Origin: Micromonospora parva
GTDB taxonomy: Bacteria > Actinomycetota > Actinomycetes > Mycobacteriales > Micromonosporaceae
Assembly (NCBI RefSeq): GCF_000718515.1
Contig: NZ_JNZS01000001.1
Span: forward strand, 283,503-347,502
Direction: 5' to 3'
Length of the DNA: 64,000 nt
Shown: piece after piece, positions 34,509-43,685 of the stretch
Position numbering within the stretch: the stretch's first letter is position 1
Layout: the number at the start of each line of letters is the position of its first letter
Made by a program: the position numbers and the translations under genes
The notes under the pieces: model-generated
The model's database searches: none
What the model was told of the DNA's origin: nothing
The model's input: the letters and a program-made list of their open reading frames with translations, nothing else

Positions 34509-35468
34509 TCAGCCGCCCGGGCGGTGCGCGGCGACCAGCACCGGCCCGCCGGGGACGGTCGGGAAACGGCGAACATCGGCCAAGCCCGTCGCCGCCAGCA
34601 CCTGCGCCATCCGGTCCGCGTCGAACGCGTTACCACCGTTGCGGACCGCGTTCCACCGGTCGACGGCCGCCCGCAACGGATCCCCCGCCGGCGGGTTGGT
34701 GCCCGCCACCAGCCAACCACCAGGCCGCAACGCCTGCACCAGCCGGGGCAACGCCACCGTCAACGTCTGCTCGGGCAGGAACGGCGCCGGCAACCACACC
34801 AGGTCGTACCCGCCCGGCTCCGTCACCTCCGCCACGTCCTGACGGCGCAGACTGATCCGATCCGCGACCTCGCCTGCCTCGGCCAACTCACCCCGGGCCA
34901 GGTCCAACGCCCGCTGCAGCACGTCGATACCCACCACCGACGCCCGAGGCAACGCGCGAGCCAGCGCAACCGCCAACCCCGCCACCCCGGTGCCCACGTC
35001 CAGCACCCGGCCGTCCGCCGAGCCCAAGCGCTCCGCCAACCCCGGCAACTCGGGCACCACCCGGGTCGCCAACGCCCGGCCGGTCGCCCCCGACGCCCGA
35101 CCCTGGTGCAGCAACACCTCGTCGTCCAACTCCGCCCAACCCGCCCCGCGCGGCCCGGAAGGCTCCTGCGCCGCCGCGGCGACGGCCTGCCGCAGCGAAC
35201 TCAACCGGGCCTGCACCGCGCTGCTCCCCGTCGGCCCATCGGCGGGCACCAACGACGGGTGCGCAACCGGCACCCCACCATCCCAGGACAGCAGACCAGC
35301 GGCCTCCAGCACCGCGCTGCGGTGCGGCGACGCCGCCACGACCTCGGCGAGCGGGGCCGACAGGGCGTCACTCATGGTGCCGACCGCGGCCGCCAGAGCC
35401 CACGCCGAAGCCTCCAACGCGGCCAGCGGGTCCACCGACCCGCCGGCCGGAGACGGTGATACAGACAC
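34509..35468 (-). CDS. SAM-dependent class I methyltransferase
   Basis: The 319-residue protein has an N-terminal winged-helix-like region (about 20-110) and a Rossmann methyltransferase domain. Motif I is VLDVGTGVAGLAVALA, motif II is VVGIDVLQRALDLAR, and PGGYDLVWLPAPFLP is the post-II region. The overall arrangement resembles O-methyltransferases and UbiE-like enzymes. GTG at 35468 has GAGAGAGG upstream. The substrate is unknown, with no biosynthetic cluster around it. Confidence 0.83.
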   Translation of the reverse strand: MSVSPSPAGGSVDPLAALEASAWALAAAVGTMSDALSAPLAEVVAASPHRSAVLEAAGLLSWDGGVPVAHPSLVPADGPTGSSAVQARLSSLRQAVAAAAQEPSGPRGAGWAELDDEVLLHQGRASGATGRALATRVVPELPGLAERLGSADGRVLDVGTGVAGLAVALARALPRASVVGIDVLQRALDLARGELAEAGEVADRISLRRQDVAEVTEPGGYDLVWLPAPFLPEQTLTVALPRLVQALRPGGWLVAGTNPPAGDPLRAAVDRWNAVRNGGNAFDADRMAQVLAATGLADVRRFPTVPGGPVLVAAHRPGG

Positions 35469-35562
35469 GAAGGAGCCTCTCTCACGGGCGCGGCCACCGA
35501 TCAGCCCCGCCTGACCCCTCCGACTATGCCACCGCCGCCAACGCGCCGAGCACGCTCCACGA

Positions 35563-36258
35563 TCAGCGCTGCTGGTGCCGCGGCAACGCCGACTGCCCCA
35601 CCACACCACCCACGAACGGCGCCCCCGGCGTCTCCGCCGCGATCCGATCCATCGTGCGCGCCAACTGCTCACTGCCGTCATCAAGATGCCGCGCCGCCGC
35701 CTGCATGTGCGACACCATCATCTCGCCGAAAATCCGCAACGCCTCCCGGGTCGCCACCGTGTCGTCGAAGCTCGGCCCGGCCGCGCTGCGGTACTCCGCC
35801 ACCGCCCGCTCCGCCTCCTGCTTCGCCTCCGCCTCCGCCGCCTGCAGGTAACTCTCGTACTGCACCCGGGCGTACTCGGCGACCCGACGCGCATAGTCAT
35901 GCGCCTGCGCGATGATCTGCTCCGCCTCCCGCTGCGCCGCCGACAGCAGATTCACCTCCCGCGCCGCCGGAACCTTCGCCGCCGCCCCCGTACTCGGAAT
36001 CACCCCGTGCCGGTGCAACTCCACCCGGTCGTTCAGCCGCTCGTTCTCCGCCCGCAACGTCGCGATCTGCGTCGCCAACAGATCCAACTCGTCAGCGACC
36101 TGCACCCGGAACCGGTCCACGTCAGCATTGTCATAACCCCGCCGAGCGAACGACGCGGCACCGAACTCCCACCGCCGAACCCGATCGGCGGTCATCCGTA
36201 CCTGCACACCACCGGAAACCTGCACCCCGTCATACCGGCTGATCGGCGTCGCGCTCAC
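35563..36258 (-). CDS. DivIVA-like coiled-coil protein
   Basis: The 231-residue protein has a DivIVA-like N-terminal segment (RRWEFGAASFARRGYDNADVDRFRVQVADELDLL). A short linker follows, then a long coiled coil (about 110-175: AAQREAEQIIAQAHDYARRVAEYARVQYESYLQ) of the Ala/Glu type. Such proteins mark curved membranes and organise cell-wall growth or septation. It is smaller than Wag31/DivIVA itself, so it is probably a paralogue. It directly precedes the haemoglobin genes' convergent end but is transcribed in the same direction. Confidence 0.85.
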   Translation of the reverse strand: MSATPISRYDGVQVSGGVQVRMTADRVRRWEFGAASFARRGYDNADVDRFRVQVADELDLLATQIATLRAENERLNDRVELHRHGVIPSTGAAAKVPAAREVNLLSAAQREAEQIIAQAHDYARRVAEYARVQYESYLQAAEAEAKQEAERAVAEYRSAAGPSFDDTVATREALRIFGEMMVSHMQAAARHLDDGSEQLARTMDRIAAETPGAPFVGGVVGQSALPRHQQR

Positions 36259-36310
36259 CTGTGCAGACCTCCGTTCACGACTGCCGGGCTCGCAAGCTCA
36301 CTCCTCGCGC

Positions 36311-37477
36311 TCACCTGTGCCCACCTTCCGAAGTGTCACCCGCAGCCGTCCGCCACGCCGGGCCGTACCACTGCGCACCCAGGCCCTCGTGGTGCACCTG
36401 ACCCGCGTGGTAACCCGCCTGCGCCAACGTTTGCACCGCGTGCGACACCATCTCGTCCGACCCACACACGAACACGTGCCGGGAACGCCAGTCACCGTCG
36501 GCCAGCGCCCGATCCACCGCCTGCACGAACTCCCCCGGCCGGTGCACGTCGGTACCCACCACGTACGTCACCGTCAACCACGGATACGACGACGCCAACT
36601 TGTCGATCGCGTCGCTGTCGTAGAACTCGCTACGCGACCGGGCCCCCACGTACAGATCAACTCGGCGGCGGGAACCCTCCGCGGCGACCTGCTCCACCAA
36701 CGCCTTCACCGGCGCCCAGCCCGTACCCGCCACCAGCAGCAACAGGTCACTGGAGCCCGCCGACCACAACCCCAGCCGGTCCCCCACCGGCGCCGCCAGG
36801 TGGATCCGATCCCCCACCGCCGACCCGTACACCAGCCGCGACGACACCGCGCCCCCCGGCGCGGCCCGCACATGCAACTCCAGGGTGCCGTCCGCCCGCG
36901 GGGCGTTCGCCGGCGAGTAGTACCGCCACGACCGCACCGACGGGTGCGACACCCCGATCGACTGACCCGGGGTGAACGGCAACAGGTACTGCGGGCGCAC
37001 CGTCAACACCGCCACGTCGAACGCCCGCCGCTCATGCGCCACGATCTCCGCCACCCACCACGGCGGATTGACCGCCTCAGCGGCCTGCGCGGCCTCCATC
37101 ATCACCTGGGCGACCAACCCGTACGCGGCCGTCCAGTCCGCTGCCAACTCCTCGGTCCACTGCTCGGCGAGGAAATGCTGCAACGTCGCCACCAGCGCCT
37201 CACCGACCGCCGGATAGTGCTCCGCGCGCACCGCGAACTTGCGGTGATCCGCGCCGAGATCCTGCAGGAAACCCACCAGCCGATCCACCTGGTCCACGTT
37301 GGACACGATGTGGCCCAACGCGGTCACCAGGCGATCCCGCTGACCGGCCATGTTCGTGGGGAACATCTGCCGCGTCTCAGGATGAGCGAGGAACAACGTC
37401 GAATAGAAATAGAGCGGCACCTGGTCGCCGTGACCGGCGACCACCGACCAGCTCTGCTTGAGGCGAGCCGCGTCCAC
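36311..37477 (-). CDS. Flavohaemoglobin-like globin-reductase
   Basis: The 388-residue protein joins a globin domain (1-140) to a ferredoxin-reductase-like FAD/NAD domain. The globin has the proximal His region DHRKFAVRAEHYPAVGEAL, including the Tyr and Glu that hydrogen-bond the heme His. The reductase part shows FTPGQSIGVSHPS and YYSPANAP for FAD, then LLLVAGTGWAPVKAL and VFVCGSDEMV for NAD(P)H. It would oxidise NO to nitrate or reduce oxygen. It follows the truncated haemoglobin gene by 2 bases, so the two are co-transcribed. Confidence 0.88.
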   Translation of the reverse strand: MDAARLKQSWSVVAGHGDQVPLYFYSTLFLAHPETRQMFPTNMAGQRDRLVTALGHIVSNVDQVDRLVGFLQDLGADHRKFAVRAEHYPAVGEALVATLQHFLAEQWTEELAADWTAAYGLVAQVMMEAAQAAEAVNPPWWVAEIVAHERRAFDVAVLTVRPQYLLPFTPGQSIGVSHPSVRSWRYYSPANAPRADGTLELHVRAAPGGAVSSRLVYGSAVGDRIHLAAPVGDRLGLWSAGSSDLLLLVAGTGWAPVKALVEQVAAEGSRRRVDLYVGARSRSEFYDSDAIDKLASSYPWLTVTYVVGTDVHRPGEFVQAVDRALADGDWRSRHVFVCGSDEMVSHAVQTLAQAGYHAGQVHHEGLGAQWYGPAWRTAAGDTSEGGHR

Positions 37478-37479
37478 GC

Positions 37480-37878
37480 TCAGACGCCCGACCTGTTTCG
37501 GGCAGCCACCACCTGGCCCTGCACCTGCCCCAGCACTGTCTGCACGTCAGCGAGGATGTCCGCCGGCACCCCCAACTCGGTCAGCGTCGCCGTCAGGTGC
37601 TCGCCCACCTTCGCGTAGTGCTCCACAGTGATGTTCAACGGCTGGTGCGCCTCAGCCAACCCACGACCCGTGTACTCGTTCGGGCCACCCAGCACCACGG
37701 TCAACATCAACGCCAGGTGCCGCCGCTGACCCGCCATCTCCACATCAGTGAAGTAACCCGCCAACTCCGGGTCCGCGAGCACCTTGTCGTAGAACAGCTC
37801 AACCGCCGCCTTGACCGAACTGGCACCGCCAATGCGGTCGTAGTGCGAAGCGGGAGCCGTCTCTTCCGTAACCGTCAC
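37480..37878 (-). CDS. glbN: Truncated haemoglobin, group I (trHbN-like)
   Basis: The 132-residue globin starts ASHYDRIGGASSVKAAVELFYDKVLADPELAGYF and has the proximal His in QPLNITVEHYAKVGEHL. Sequence and length fit group I truncated haemoglobins, which dioxygenate NO in mycobacteria. Genes for trHbN and a flavohaemoglobin-like reductase in one operon imply that the reductase may serve both globins. The 260-base upstream gap holds the promoter, but no NO-regulator site is recognised. Confidence 0.88.
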   Translation of the reverse strand: MTVTEETAPASHYDRIGGASSVKAAVELFYDKVLADPELAGYFTDVEMAGQRRHLALMLTVVLGGPNEYTGRGLAEAHQPLNITVEHYAKVGEHLTATLTELGVPADILADVQTVLGQVQGQVVAARNRSGV

Positions 37879-38138
37879 GGTCGTTCCTTCCGGGGATGAA
37901 GGGTGCAGAACCGTGAGGGACCATAGCGTGTCAAACGCCTCCGGTCAGCGCCCCCTTATCGGATTCCCGACAATACGACCGACACGTTGCGTCATCACTA
38001 CCGATCGGTATCTCCACAATCGGCCACCAACACCACACCGAACGTATCCACAAGGGACCGGCGTGGTCGATCACCCCCGGCCACCGTCACCGACGGTCGC
38101 GAGAAAACCCAACCGGAAAAAATTGGAAGCCGAACGGG

Positions 38139-38735
38139 TCAGCCGGCCCGCCGTCGCGCCCGCCGTGCCGCCAGCTCGTCACCCACCGGATCCGCCCCGG
38201 ACACCGCCGCCGGCTCCACCGGGCCGCTCGTCGCCGGCTCCGCCGGCAGATGCGACAACGACCCCTGGATCTCCTTGAAAGCCCCACCGATCGCGATGCC
38301 GAAGACCCCCTGGCCACCCTGCAACAGGTCGACCACCTCCTCCGGAGACCGGCACTCGTACACCGTCGTCCCATCAGAGATCAGCGTGATCCCCGCCAGA
38401 TCCTCCACACCACGCGACCGCAACGCCTCGATCGCCTTACGGATGTTCTGCAGGGACACCCCCGCATCCAACAACCGCTTCACGACCTTCAACACCACCA
38501 GGTCCCGGAACGAGTACAACCGCTGCGTCCCCGAGCCCGAAGCATCCCGAACGCTCGGCACCACGAGCGTCGTCCGCGCCCAGTAGTCCAACTGCCGGTA
38601 ACTGATGCCCACCGCGTGACACGCCGTCACACCCCGGTAGCCAACCGAACCGTCACCCTCAGCCGCCACACCTGGCGACGAGGCACCCGGCTCGTCGAAC
38701 TCTGCACCCGGATCGGAATCCCGCGGCTCGTGCAT
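38139..38735 (-). CDS. MerR-family regulator of the garA cluster (Rv1830-like)
   Basis: The 198-residue protein has a MerR-like HTH (HAVGISYRQLDYWARTTLVVPSVRDASGSGTQRLYSFRDL), a helical segment (VKRLLDAGVSLQNIRKAIEAL) and a C-terminal domain (GTTVYECRSPEEVVDLLQGGQGVFGIAIGGAFKEI). It matches the Rv1830-type regulator by position and content; that family is linked to cell division control in mycobacteria. ATG at 38735 was chosen; longer starts at 38768 and 38813 exist. It is the last gene of the cluster. Confidence 0.87.
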   Translation of the reverse strand: MHEPRDSDPGAEFDEPGASSPGVAAEGDGSVGYRGVTACHAVGISYRQLDYWARTTLVVPSVRDASGSGTQRLYSFRDLVVLKVVKRLLDAGVSLQNIRKAIEALRSRGVEDLAGITLISDGTTVYECRSPEEVVDLLQGGQGVFGIAIGGAFKEIQGSLSHLPAEPATSGPVEPAAVSGADPVGDELAARRARRRAG

Positions 38736-38894
38736 CCGGACAACCTCCCCGTCAGTGTGGCGACGCATCGTTTCCGGGACGCGCACCCCTCGACATGGAA
38801 ACCCTATCGCCACCGTCAGGGGTTACCACGGAGGAACCGACGCGACACGCCGCGCAGCCACCGAGAAAGATCACCAACCGAGCCCGGGCACACC

Positions 38895-39359
38895 TCAGCC
38901 CGCGAAATCCTCCGGACGCACCTGCTCCAGGAACTCGCGGAACTTCTCCACCTCGTCCTCCTGCTCATCAGGGATAACGATCCCCGCCTCGCTGAGGACC
39001 TGCTCCGCACAACGAATCGGCGCACCGACACGCAACGCCAACGCGATCGAATCGCTCGGCCGCGCCGACACCCGCACCCCATCGCCGATCAACAGATCCG
39101 CGTAGAAGACGTTCTCCTTCAGCTCGGTGATCTCCACCGCCTGCAAGGGCGCCTTCAACGCCGCCAACACATCCCGCAGAAGATCATGGGTCAACGGCCG
39201 GGCCGGCTTGACCCCCTGCTGCTCATAAGCGATAGCCGTCGCCTCGACCGCGCCGATCCAGATCGGCAGATAGCGGTCCCCCTCGACCTCCCTGAGCAGG
39301 ACGATCGGTTGGTTGCTGGGCAGCTCCACCCGAACTCCGACCACGCTCAGCTCGCGCAC
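38895..39359 (-). CDS. Bifunctional nuclease-family protein (DUF151, Rv1829-like)
   Basis: The 154-residue protein has the family core: LPIWIGAVEATAIA, PLTHDLLRDVLAAL, VFYADLLIGDG, SARPSDSIALALRVGAPI and a C-terminal acidic helix. Plant homologues have been shown to cleave DNA and RNA. The bacterial role is unknown. GTG at 39359 has GGAGG five bases upstream and gives the usual length; the longer frame start adds a Cys-rich stretch unlike the family. It lies between two MerR genes as in mycobacteria. Confidence 0.87.
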   Translation of the reverse strand: MRELSVVGVRVELPSNQPIVLLREVEGDRYLPIWIGAVEATAIAYEQQGVKPARPLTHDLLRDVLAALKAPLQAVEITELKENVFYADLLIGDGVRVSARPSDSIALALRVGAPIRCAEQVLSEAGIVIPDEQEDEVEKFREFLEQVRPEDFAG

Positions 39360-39544
39360 CGCCGCCTCCGTGTCGTTGTCACCTACGCCGCACCGCGCCC
39401 TTCCCTGCACGGTACACGGACCGCAACACGGCCGTCCCATGCGCTACAGCACCACGCCCGCGCCGAAAAGGGGTTACCCCGGCAAGCCTACGGCACGCTT
39501 CCCCGAAGAGATCTTTCCGCTCAGCCGCCACCCGCCGGGCACCC

Positions 39545-40300
39545 TCACCGACCCAACGTCGACCGCAGACCCACCCGCACCAACGCCGCGTGCAACTGCT
39601 CCGACAACGCCACCAACTCCCGCGCCGTCTCCGCCGCCCGCGCCCGCGCCGCCGGATCACTCTGCCGCGCCAACGGCGCCACCAACTGCGCGAACAAACC
39701 GACCTCCCGGTCCGCCGCCGTCCGATAACCCCGCAGATGCCGCGGCTCCAACCCGTACGACGCCAACCCCGCCACCGCCGAAGCGATGATCAGGGCATCC
39801 GCGTCATACCAACCCGGTGGATCCGACACCAGCACACCGAGCCGCTCCAACTCCGCCAGCGTCGACTCGTCGATCCCACTGCGCGCCACCAGATCCGACC
39901 GGCCGAGCCGCACCTGCGACGACTCGGCCGGCTCCGACACCTCACGACCCGGCACCGCACCATCGGGACCAACCGCCACCAACGCCGGCCGCGACCGCTC
40001 CGGCTGCTCACCGGACGAATCCCACTGGGCCAACTGCTCCCGGATCACCCGCAACGGCAGGTACCTGTCCCGCTGCGCGGTCAACACGAACCGCAACCGC
40101 GCCACATCGTCCCAGCTGTACTTCCGGTAACCCGCCGCCGTCCGCTGCGGCTCGACCAAACCCTCAGCCTCAAGAAACCGCAGCTTCGAAATCGTGGTAT
40201 CCGGAAAATCCACCCGCAACTGCCCAAGCACCTCACCGATGCTCATCAGCGGCTGAGACCGAGCCGCCCCGGGTGACGTGGAGGCCGCAGGCTCGTTCAC
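39545..40300 (-). CDS. MerR-family regulator of the garA cluster (Rv1828-like)
   Basis: The 251-residue protein has an N-terminal MerR HTH (MSIGEVLGQLRVDFPDTTISKLRFLEAEGLVEPQRTAAGYRKYSWDDVARL). After a long linker, a C-terminal all-helical domain follows (ATRSDLVARSGIDESTLAELERLGVLV onward). Rv1828 is a MerR protein that binds its own promoter region in M. tuberculosis. The GTG start overlaps the garA stop (GTGA), so it is translated with garA. Confidence 0.9.
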   Translation of the reverse strand: MNEPAASTSPGAARSQPLMSIGEVLGQLRVDFPDTTISKLRFLEAEGLVEPQRTAAGYRKYSWDDVARLRFVLTAQRDRYLPLRVIREQLAQWDSSGEQPERSRPALVAVGPDGAVPGREVSEPAESSQVRLGRSDLVARSGIDESTLAELERLGVLVSDPPGWYDADALIIASAVAGLASYGLEPRHLRGYRTAADREVGLFAQLVAPLARQSDPAARARAAETARELVALSEQLHAALVRVGLRSTLGR

Positions 40301-40749
40301 CCCCGGCCGGCCTCCTCCTCCGGGCGCGGACCGGCGATGAACACCACCCGGAACTTACCGATCTGGACCTCGTCACCGTTGCTCAACGTGGCCGCCTCAA
40401 CCCGCTCACGATTGACGTACGTGCCATTCAGGCTGCCCACGTCGCGCACCGTGAACGTCCCACCGTCACGGTGGAACTCCGCATGCCGACGCGACACCGT
40501 CACGTCATCCAGGAAGATGTCACTGTCCGGGTGCCGGCCACTGGTCGTCACATCGTGGTCCAACAGGAACCGGGCACCCGCATTCGGGCCTCGACGAACC
40601 ACCAGCAGCGCCATACCCGGCGGCAACGAACCGGACATCCGGCTCGGCACCACATCGGTGTCCGGCCCCTCCAGCACTTCGTCGAGCGAACCGAGATTGA
40701 GCGTCGAAGTGACGTCGAGTGGGGGGAACTCGTCGTCTGGCCGCGTCAT
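40297..40749 (-). CDS. garA: FHA-domain regulator GarA/OdhI-like
   Basis: The 150-residue protein has a C-terminal FHA domain (about 50-140): GRHPDSDIFLDDVTVSRRHAEFH, which binds phosphothreonine, and GSLNGTYVN. GarA and OdhI inhibit 2-oxoglutarate dehydrogenase and glutamate enzymes when their N-terminal ETTS motif is unphosphorylated; PknB-type kinases phosphorylate it. Here the N-terminus reads PPLDVTSTLNLGSLDEVL, so the acceptor Thr is kept in a degenerate motif (V-T-S-T). It overlaps the downstream MerR gene. Confidence 0.9.
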   Translation of the reverse strand: MTRPDDEFPPLDVTSTLNLGSLDEVLEGPDTDVVPSRMSGSLPPGMALLVVRRGPNAGARFLLDHDVTTSGRHPDSDIFLDDVTVSRRHAEFHRDGGTFTVRDVGSLNGTYVNRERVEAATLSNGDEVQIGKFRVVFIAGPRPEEEAGRG

Positions 40750-40963
40750 GGGACCACCTCACGGATCTGTTCGGTCGGCGTCGGGTAATGGCGGGTCTGG
40801 CCGCCGGGCACATGCACACCCGGCGGCTGGCTCCCCGTGCCCGGGAAGGCAATTCCACAACGCTCAACTATTGGGTTCTCGGTCGACTGGGCGAGCCTAG
40901 CCAGCGCCGAAATGCAGGGCAACCGGACGCGCGCAGACATCGCACGCACCGGATCACGCACAC

Positions 40964-41344
40964 TCAGCCTTCGGTGATCTTCTGATACGCGGCCGCCGTC
41001 AGCAACCCATCCGTCGCCGTCGGATCATCCGGCGTGATCTCCACCAACCAACCCTCACCGTACGGATCAGTGTTGATCAGCTCAGGAGTGTCAGCCAACG
41101 CGTCGTTGCGCGCCGCCACCGTACCGGCCACCGGCGCGTAGATCTCCGACACACTCTTGGTCGACTCGATCTCACCCAACGAGTCACCGGCCGCGACCAC
41201 CGCACCCGCCTCGGGCAACTGCACGTACACGATGTCACCGAGCGCGTCCTGCGCGAAGTGGGTGATGCCGACCCGGACCGAAGCCGTGCCGTCACCCGCC
41301 ACCCACTCATGCTCGGCGGTGTATCGCAGATCCTCGGGAATCAC
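40964..41344 (-). CDS. gcvH: Glycine cleavage system H protein
   Basis: The 126-residue lipoyl carrier receives the aminomethyl group from GcvP and passes it to GcvT. The lipoylation loop is GEIESTKSVSEIYAPVAGTV with the lipoyl Lys in STKSVS. Family hallmarks RYTAEHEWV and ALGDIVYVQLPEAG are present. It lies between a DUF881 gene and garA, the same place as Rv1826 in M. tuberculosis. gcvP is 10 kb away and gcvT is not in the window. Confidence 0.93.
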   Translation of the reverse strand: MIPEDLRYTAEHEWVAGDGTASVRVGITHFAQDALGDIVYVQLPEAGAVVAAGDSLGEIESTKSVSEIYAPVAGTVAARNDALADTPELINTDPYGEGWLVEITPDDPTATDGLLTAAAYQKITEG

Positions 41345-41404
41345 CAGACGCGTCCTTCATCCATCGGTGCCCCGGACCACCCGGGTCCGGGGCGGCCGCG
41401 CCGG

Positions 41405-42400
41405 TCAGGAGACCGGACGGGCGTGTTCCAACTTGATCGGCACGTGCAGCGCCGAAACCTCGGCAACCTCACGCTCCCCAAACGTCACGTTACCGCCGTC
41501 ACCCCGAACCGACGCCACCACCCCACCAGGAATGTTCAACGCCGTACGCATCGTCGCCGGATCACCGATCACCGTGATCGTGTACGGCCCCGTCAACCGA
41601 CGCCCCTCCACCATCAACGACCCGTTGTCCCCATCGAGGAAGTACGTCGACGCGATGATCCGAACCGTCGCCCGATCCCCACCGGAAATCTGCATCGCCT
41701 CGGCACCCGCACCACGCAGCTCCTGGACCGCGTCCAACACCCGGTTCGCCGAGATCGGCTTCACCCCGGAGTCGAACTGCACCGTCAACCCCGGGCCCAC
41801 CGCCGGCAACGTCCCCGCCAGGATGCCCAACTCGTCCGCCCGCCGGGTCGCCTCGTCCAACGCCGCCTGACGACCCTGCTCACCCGAGCGCAACTGACGC
41901 TGACTGTCCTCCAGGGCACGGATGTCCTGCTGCAGGCGGTTCTCCCGCGCATCCAGATCCGACAGGATCCGAACCAGGTCCTCCTGCCGCGTGGCCCCCA
42001 ACGTCGGGTCCGTCGAGGTCGTCTTCAACTGCACCACCAACGTGAACCCCAACAACGCCAGCAACGCGGCGATCATCACACCGGCCGTACTCCACCGGGA
42101 CCGACCAGCCACCACCGGCTCCGCCGGCTCCACCGACGCGTCGGAACCCACGACCGGCTCCCCCGACCGCGACACCGCGTTCAGGTCCACCGTCGCACCG
42201 TCGTCGACCGGCTCCACACCCGGCTCCGCCACCGGCTCATCGTCCGACGGCCGCGCGGGCCCCTGCGGCGCCAACGGGCTCAGCTCGTCCGGATCCGGCG
42301 CGTCAGGCCGCGGATCAGGCTCACCCGCCGGCCCACCCGGGCGCGCCGGGCCCGCCGGCTGCGGCCACCCGGTCCCCGTGTCGGTCTGCTCGTCACTCAT
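41405..42400 (-). CDS. DUF881-family membrane protein
   Basis: The 331-residue protein has a long acidic Pro/Asp-rich cytoplasmic N-terminus (1-110), one membrane helix (TAGVMIAALLALLGFTLVVQL), a coiled coil (DLDARENRLQQDIRALEDSQRQLRSGEQ) and the DUF881 domain (about 190-330). This fits Rv1825 of mycobacteria. DUF881 proteins are membrane-anchored, with a role suggested in division or cell envelope. It is the third of four genes in the pgsA-linked run. Confidence 0.87.
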   Translation of the reverse strand: MSDEQTDTGTGWPQPAGPARPGGPAGEPDPRPDAPDPDELSPLAPQGPARPSDDEPVAEPGVEPVDDGATVDLNAVSRSGEPVVGSDASVEPAEPVVAGRSRWSTAGVMIAALLALLGFTLVVQLKTTSTDPTLGATRQEDLVRILSDLDARENRLQQDIRALEDSQRQLRSGEQGRQAALDEATRRADELGILAGTLPAVGPGLTVQFDSGVKPISANRVLDAVQELRGAGAEAMQISGGDRATVRIIASTYFLDGDNGSLMVEGRRLTGPYTITVIGDPATMRTALNIPGGVVASVRGDGGNVTFGEREVAEVSALHVPIKLEHARPVS

Positions 42401-42411
42401 CGCAACCCAAC

Positions 42412-42744
42412 CTACGCCCGGAACAGGTGCCGGCGGATCGCCGCCACGTTGCCGAAGATACGCACACCCAGCACAACCACCACACCGGTGGACAACTGCC
42501 CGCCCACACCCAGCTGGTCACCCAGATACACGATCAGACCAGCGACCAGCACGTTCGAAATGAACGACACCACGAACTGCTTGTCGTCGAAGATGCGGTC
42601 CAACCGGGCCCGCACCCCACCGAACACCGCGTCCAACGCGGCCACCACCGCGATCGGCAGGTACGGCTGCAACGCCGCCGGCACCGTGGGATCAAGCCAC
42701 ACGCCCAGCACCACACCGGCGAGCAACGCCAGCACCGCGATCAT
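42412..42744 (-). CDS. Small basic family protein (Sbp, DUF1290)
   Basis: The 110-residue protein has three to four membrane helices (MIAVLALLAGVVLGVWLDP, LPIAVVAALDAVFGGVRARL, FISNVLVAGLIVYLGDQLG). The FGGVRARLDRIFDDKQFVVSFISN motif defines the family. It lies between two DUF881 genes as in Rv1823-Rv1825. The ATG overlaps the preceding stop (ATGA). The function is unproven; it is thought to be an envelope or division component. Confidence 0.9.
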   Translation of the reverse strand: MIAVLALLAGVVLGVWLDPTVPAALQPYLPIAVVAALDAVFGGVRARLDRIFDDKQFVVSFISNVLVAGLIVYLGDQLGVGGQLSTGVVVVLGVRIFGNVAAIRRHLFRA

Positions 42745-43685
42745 CGGCCACCTCCGGAGGGGCTAACAGTCGTCGCCGGACCGGACGACCCGGGACTGCC
42801 GGACCGGACACCCGACGCGGAAGGGCTCGGACTGACCGACGGCTTGGCGTAGCGTAGCTGCGGCTCCGGAGCCGCCGGCAGGGTGAGGTCATCCGACTCG
42901 CGAACACCGAACGACAACCCGGTCCCCTGCGCCACCTTCCGCATCAGCGCCGCGTTCCGACTGTCCTCGAACTTGCGCCGCATCGAATCCGGCCCGATCG
43001 CCGACACCTCGTACGGCCCGGTCACCGGCCGGAAATCCACCAGCATGGCCTCACCCGCCGACCGGATCGTCGACGTCGACGTCAACCGCTGCCCGTTGAT
43101 GGCGATCGCCTCCGCGCCGGCACTCCACAACGCGTTCGCCACCCCCTGCAGGTCGCTGTAGAGCACCCGCGGCGGCCCGGCACCCGCACCGGTCACCGCG
43201 TCCGCCTTGTCCGGCGCGTCCGCCAACCGCACCACCACACCATCACCGCGCACCCGACCCAGCCCGGTGCTCGCCTCCAGGTTGCGCAACCGGGCGGCGG
43301 CCGACCCGCTCAACGCCGCGTCCCGCTGCCGACTGACCTCCTCGCGCAGCTGATCCGCCCGCGTGGACAACCGGTCGGTCTGGCTCTCCCGTTCCTTGAT
43401 CTGCGTCACCAGACCCGAACGGGCCTGGCTCCGCCCCGGCTCGTCCGCCATCGTCTGCCGGTACGCCACCGCGAACAGGAAACCGAGCATCACCACCACG
43501 ACCAGGCTCACCGACCGCGCCGGCCAGGCCCGCCATCCTCGCGCCGCAGCGGACTGCGCCGAGCTCCGACGGGCGGCGGCCGCGTCCGCGTACCCCGGAT
43601 CCAACGGGTTGCGAAACAGTTCGGTGAGGAAATCCGGCGCGTACACCCGGTCCTGGCCGGGTTTGCCCAGCCGCGGCGCGCTCAC
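42741..43685 (-). CDS. DUF881-family membrane protein (second)
   Basis: The 314-residue protein has a cytoplasmic N-terminus, one membrane helix (RSVSLVVVVMLGFLFAVAYRQ), a coiled coil (TQIKERESQTDRLSTRADQLREEVSRQRD) and a DUF881 domain. It ends in a Ser/Pro/Gly-rich tail (about 280-314). It corresponds to Rv1823. The GTG start at 43685 overlaps the pgsA stop (GTGA), and its own stop overlaps the sbp start, so pgsA-DUF881-sbp are translationally coupled. Confidence 0.87.
   Translation of the reverse strand: MSAPRLGKPGQDRVYAPDFLTELFRNPLDPGYADAAAARRSSAQSAAARGWRAWPARSVSLVVVVMLGFLFAVAYRQTMADEPGRSQARSGLVTQIKERESQTDRLSTRADQLREEVSRQRDAALSGSAAARLRNLEASTGLGRVRGDGVVVRLADAPDKADAVTGAGAGPPRVLYSDLQGVANALWSAGAEAIAINGQRLTSTSTIRSAGEAMLVDFRPVTGPYEVSAIGPDSMRRKFEDSRNAALMRKVAQGTGLSFGVRESDDLTLPAAPEPQLRYAKPSVSPSPSASGVRSGSPGSSGPATTVSPSGGGR

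Noticed and set aside
39360..39440. Longer N-terminus of the bifunctional nuclease with a Cys-rich stretch
   Set aside because: GTG 39359 has a good ribosome site and the family length; the added Cys-rich residues are not seen in the family.
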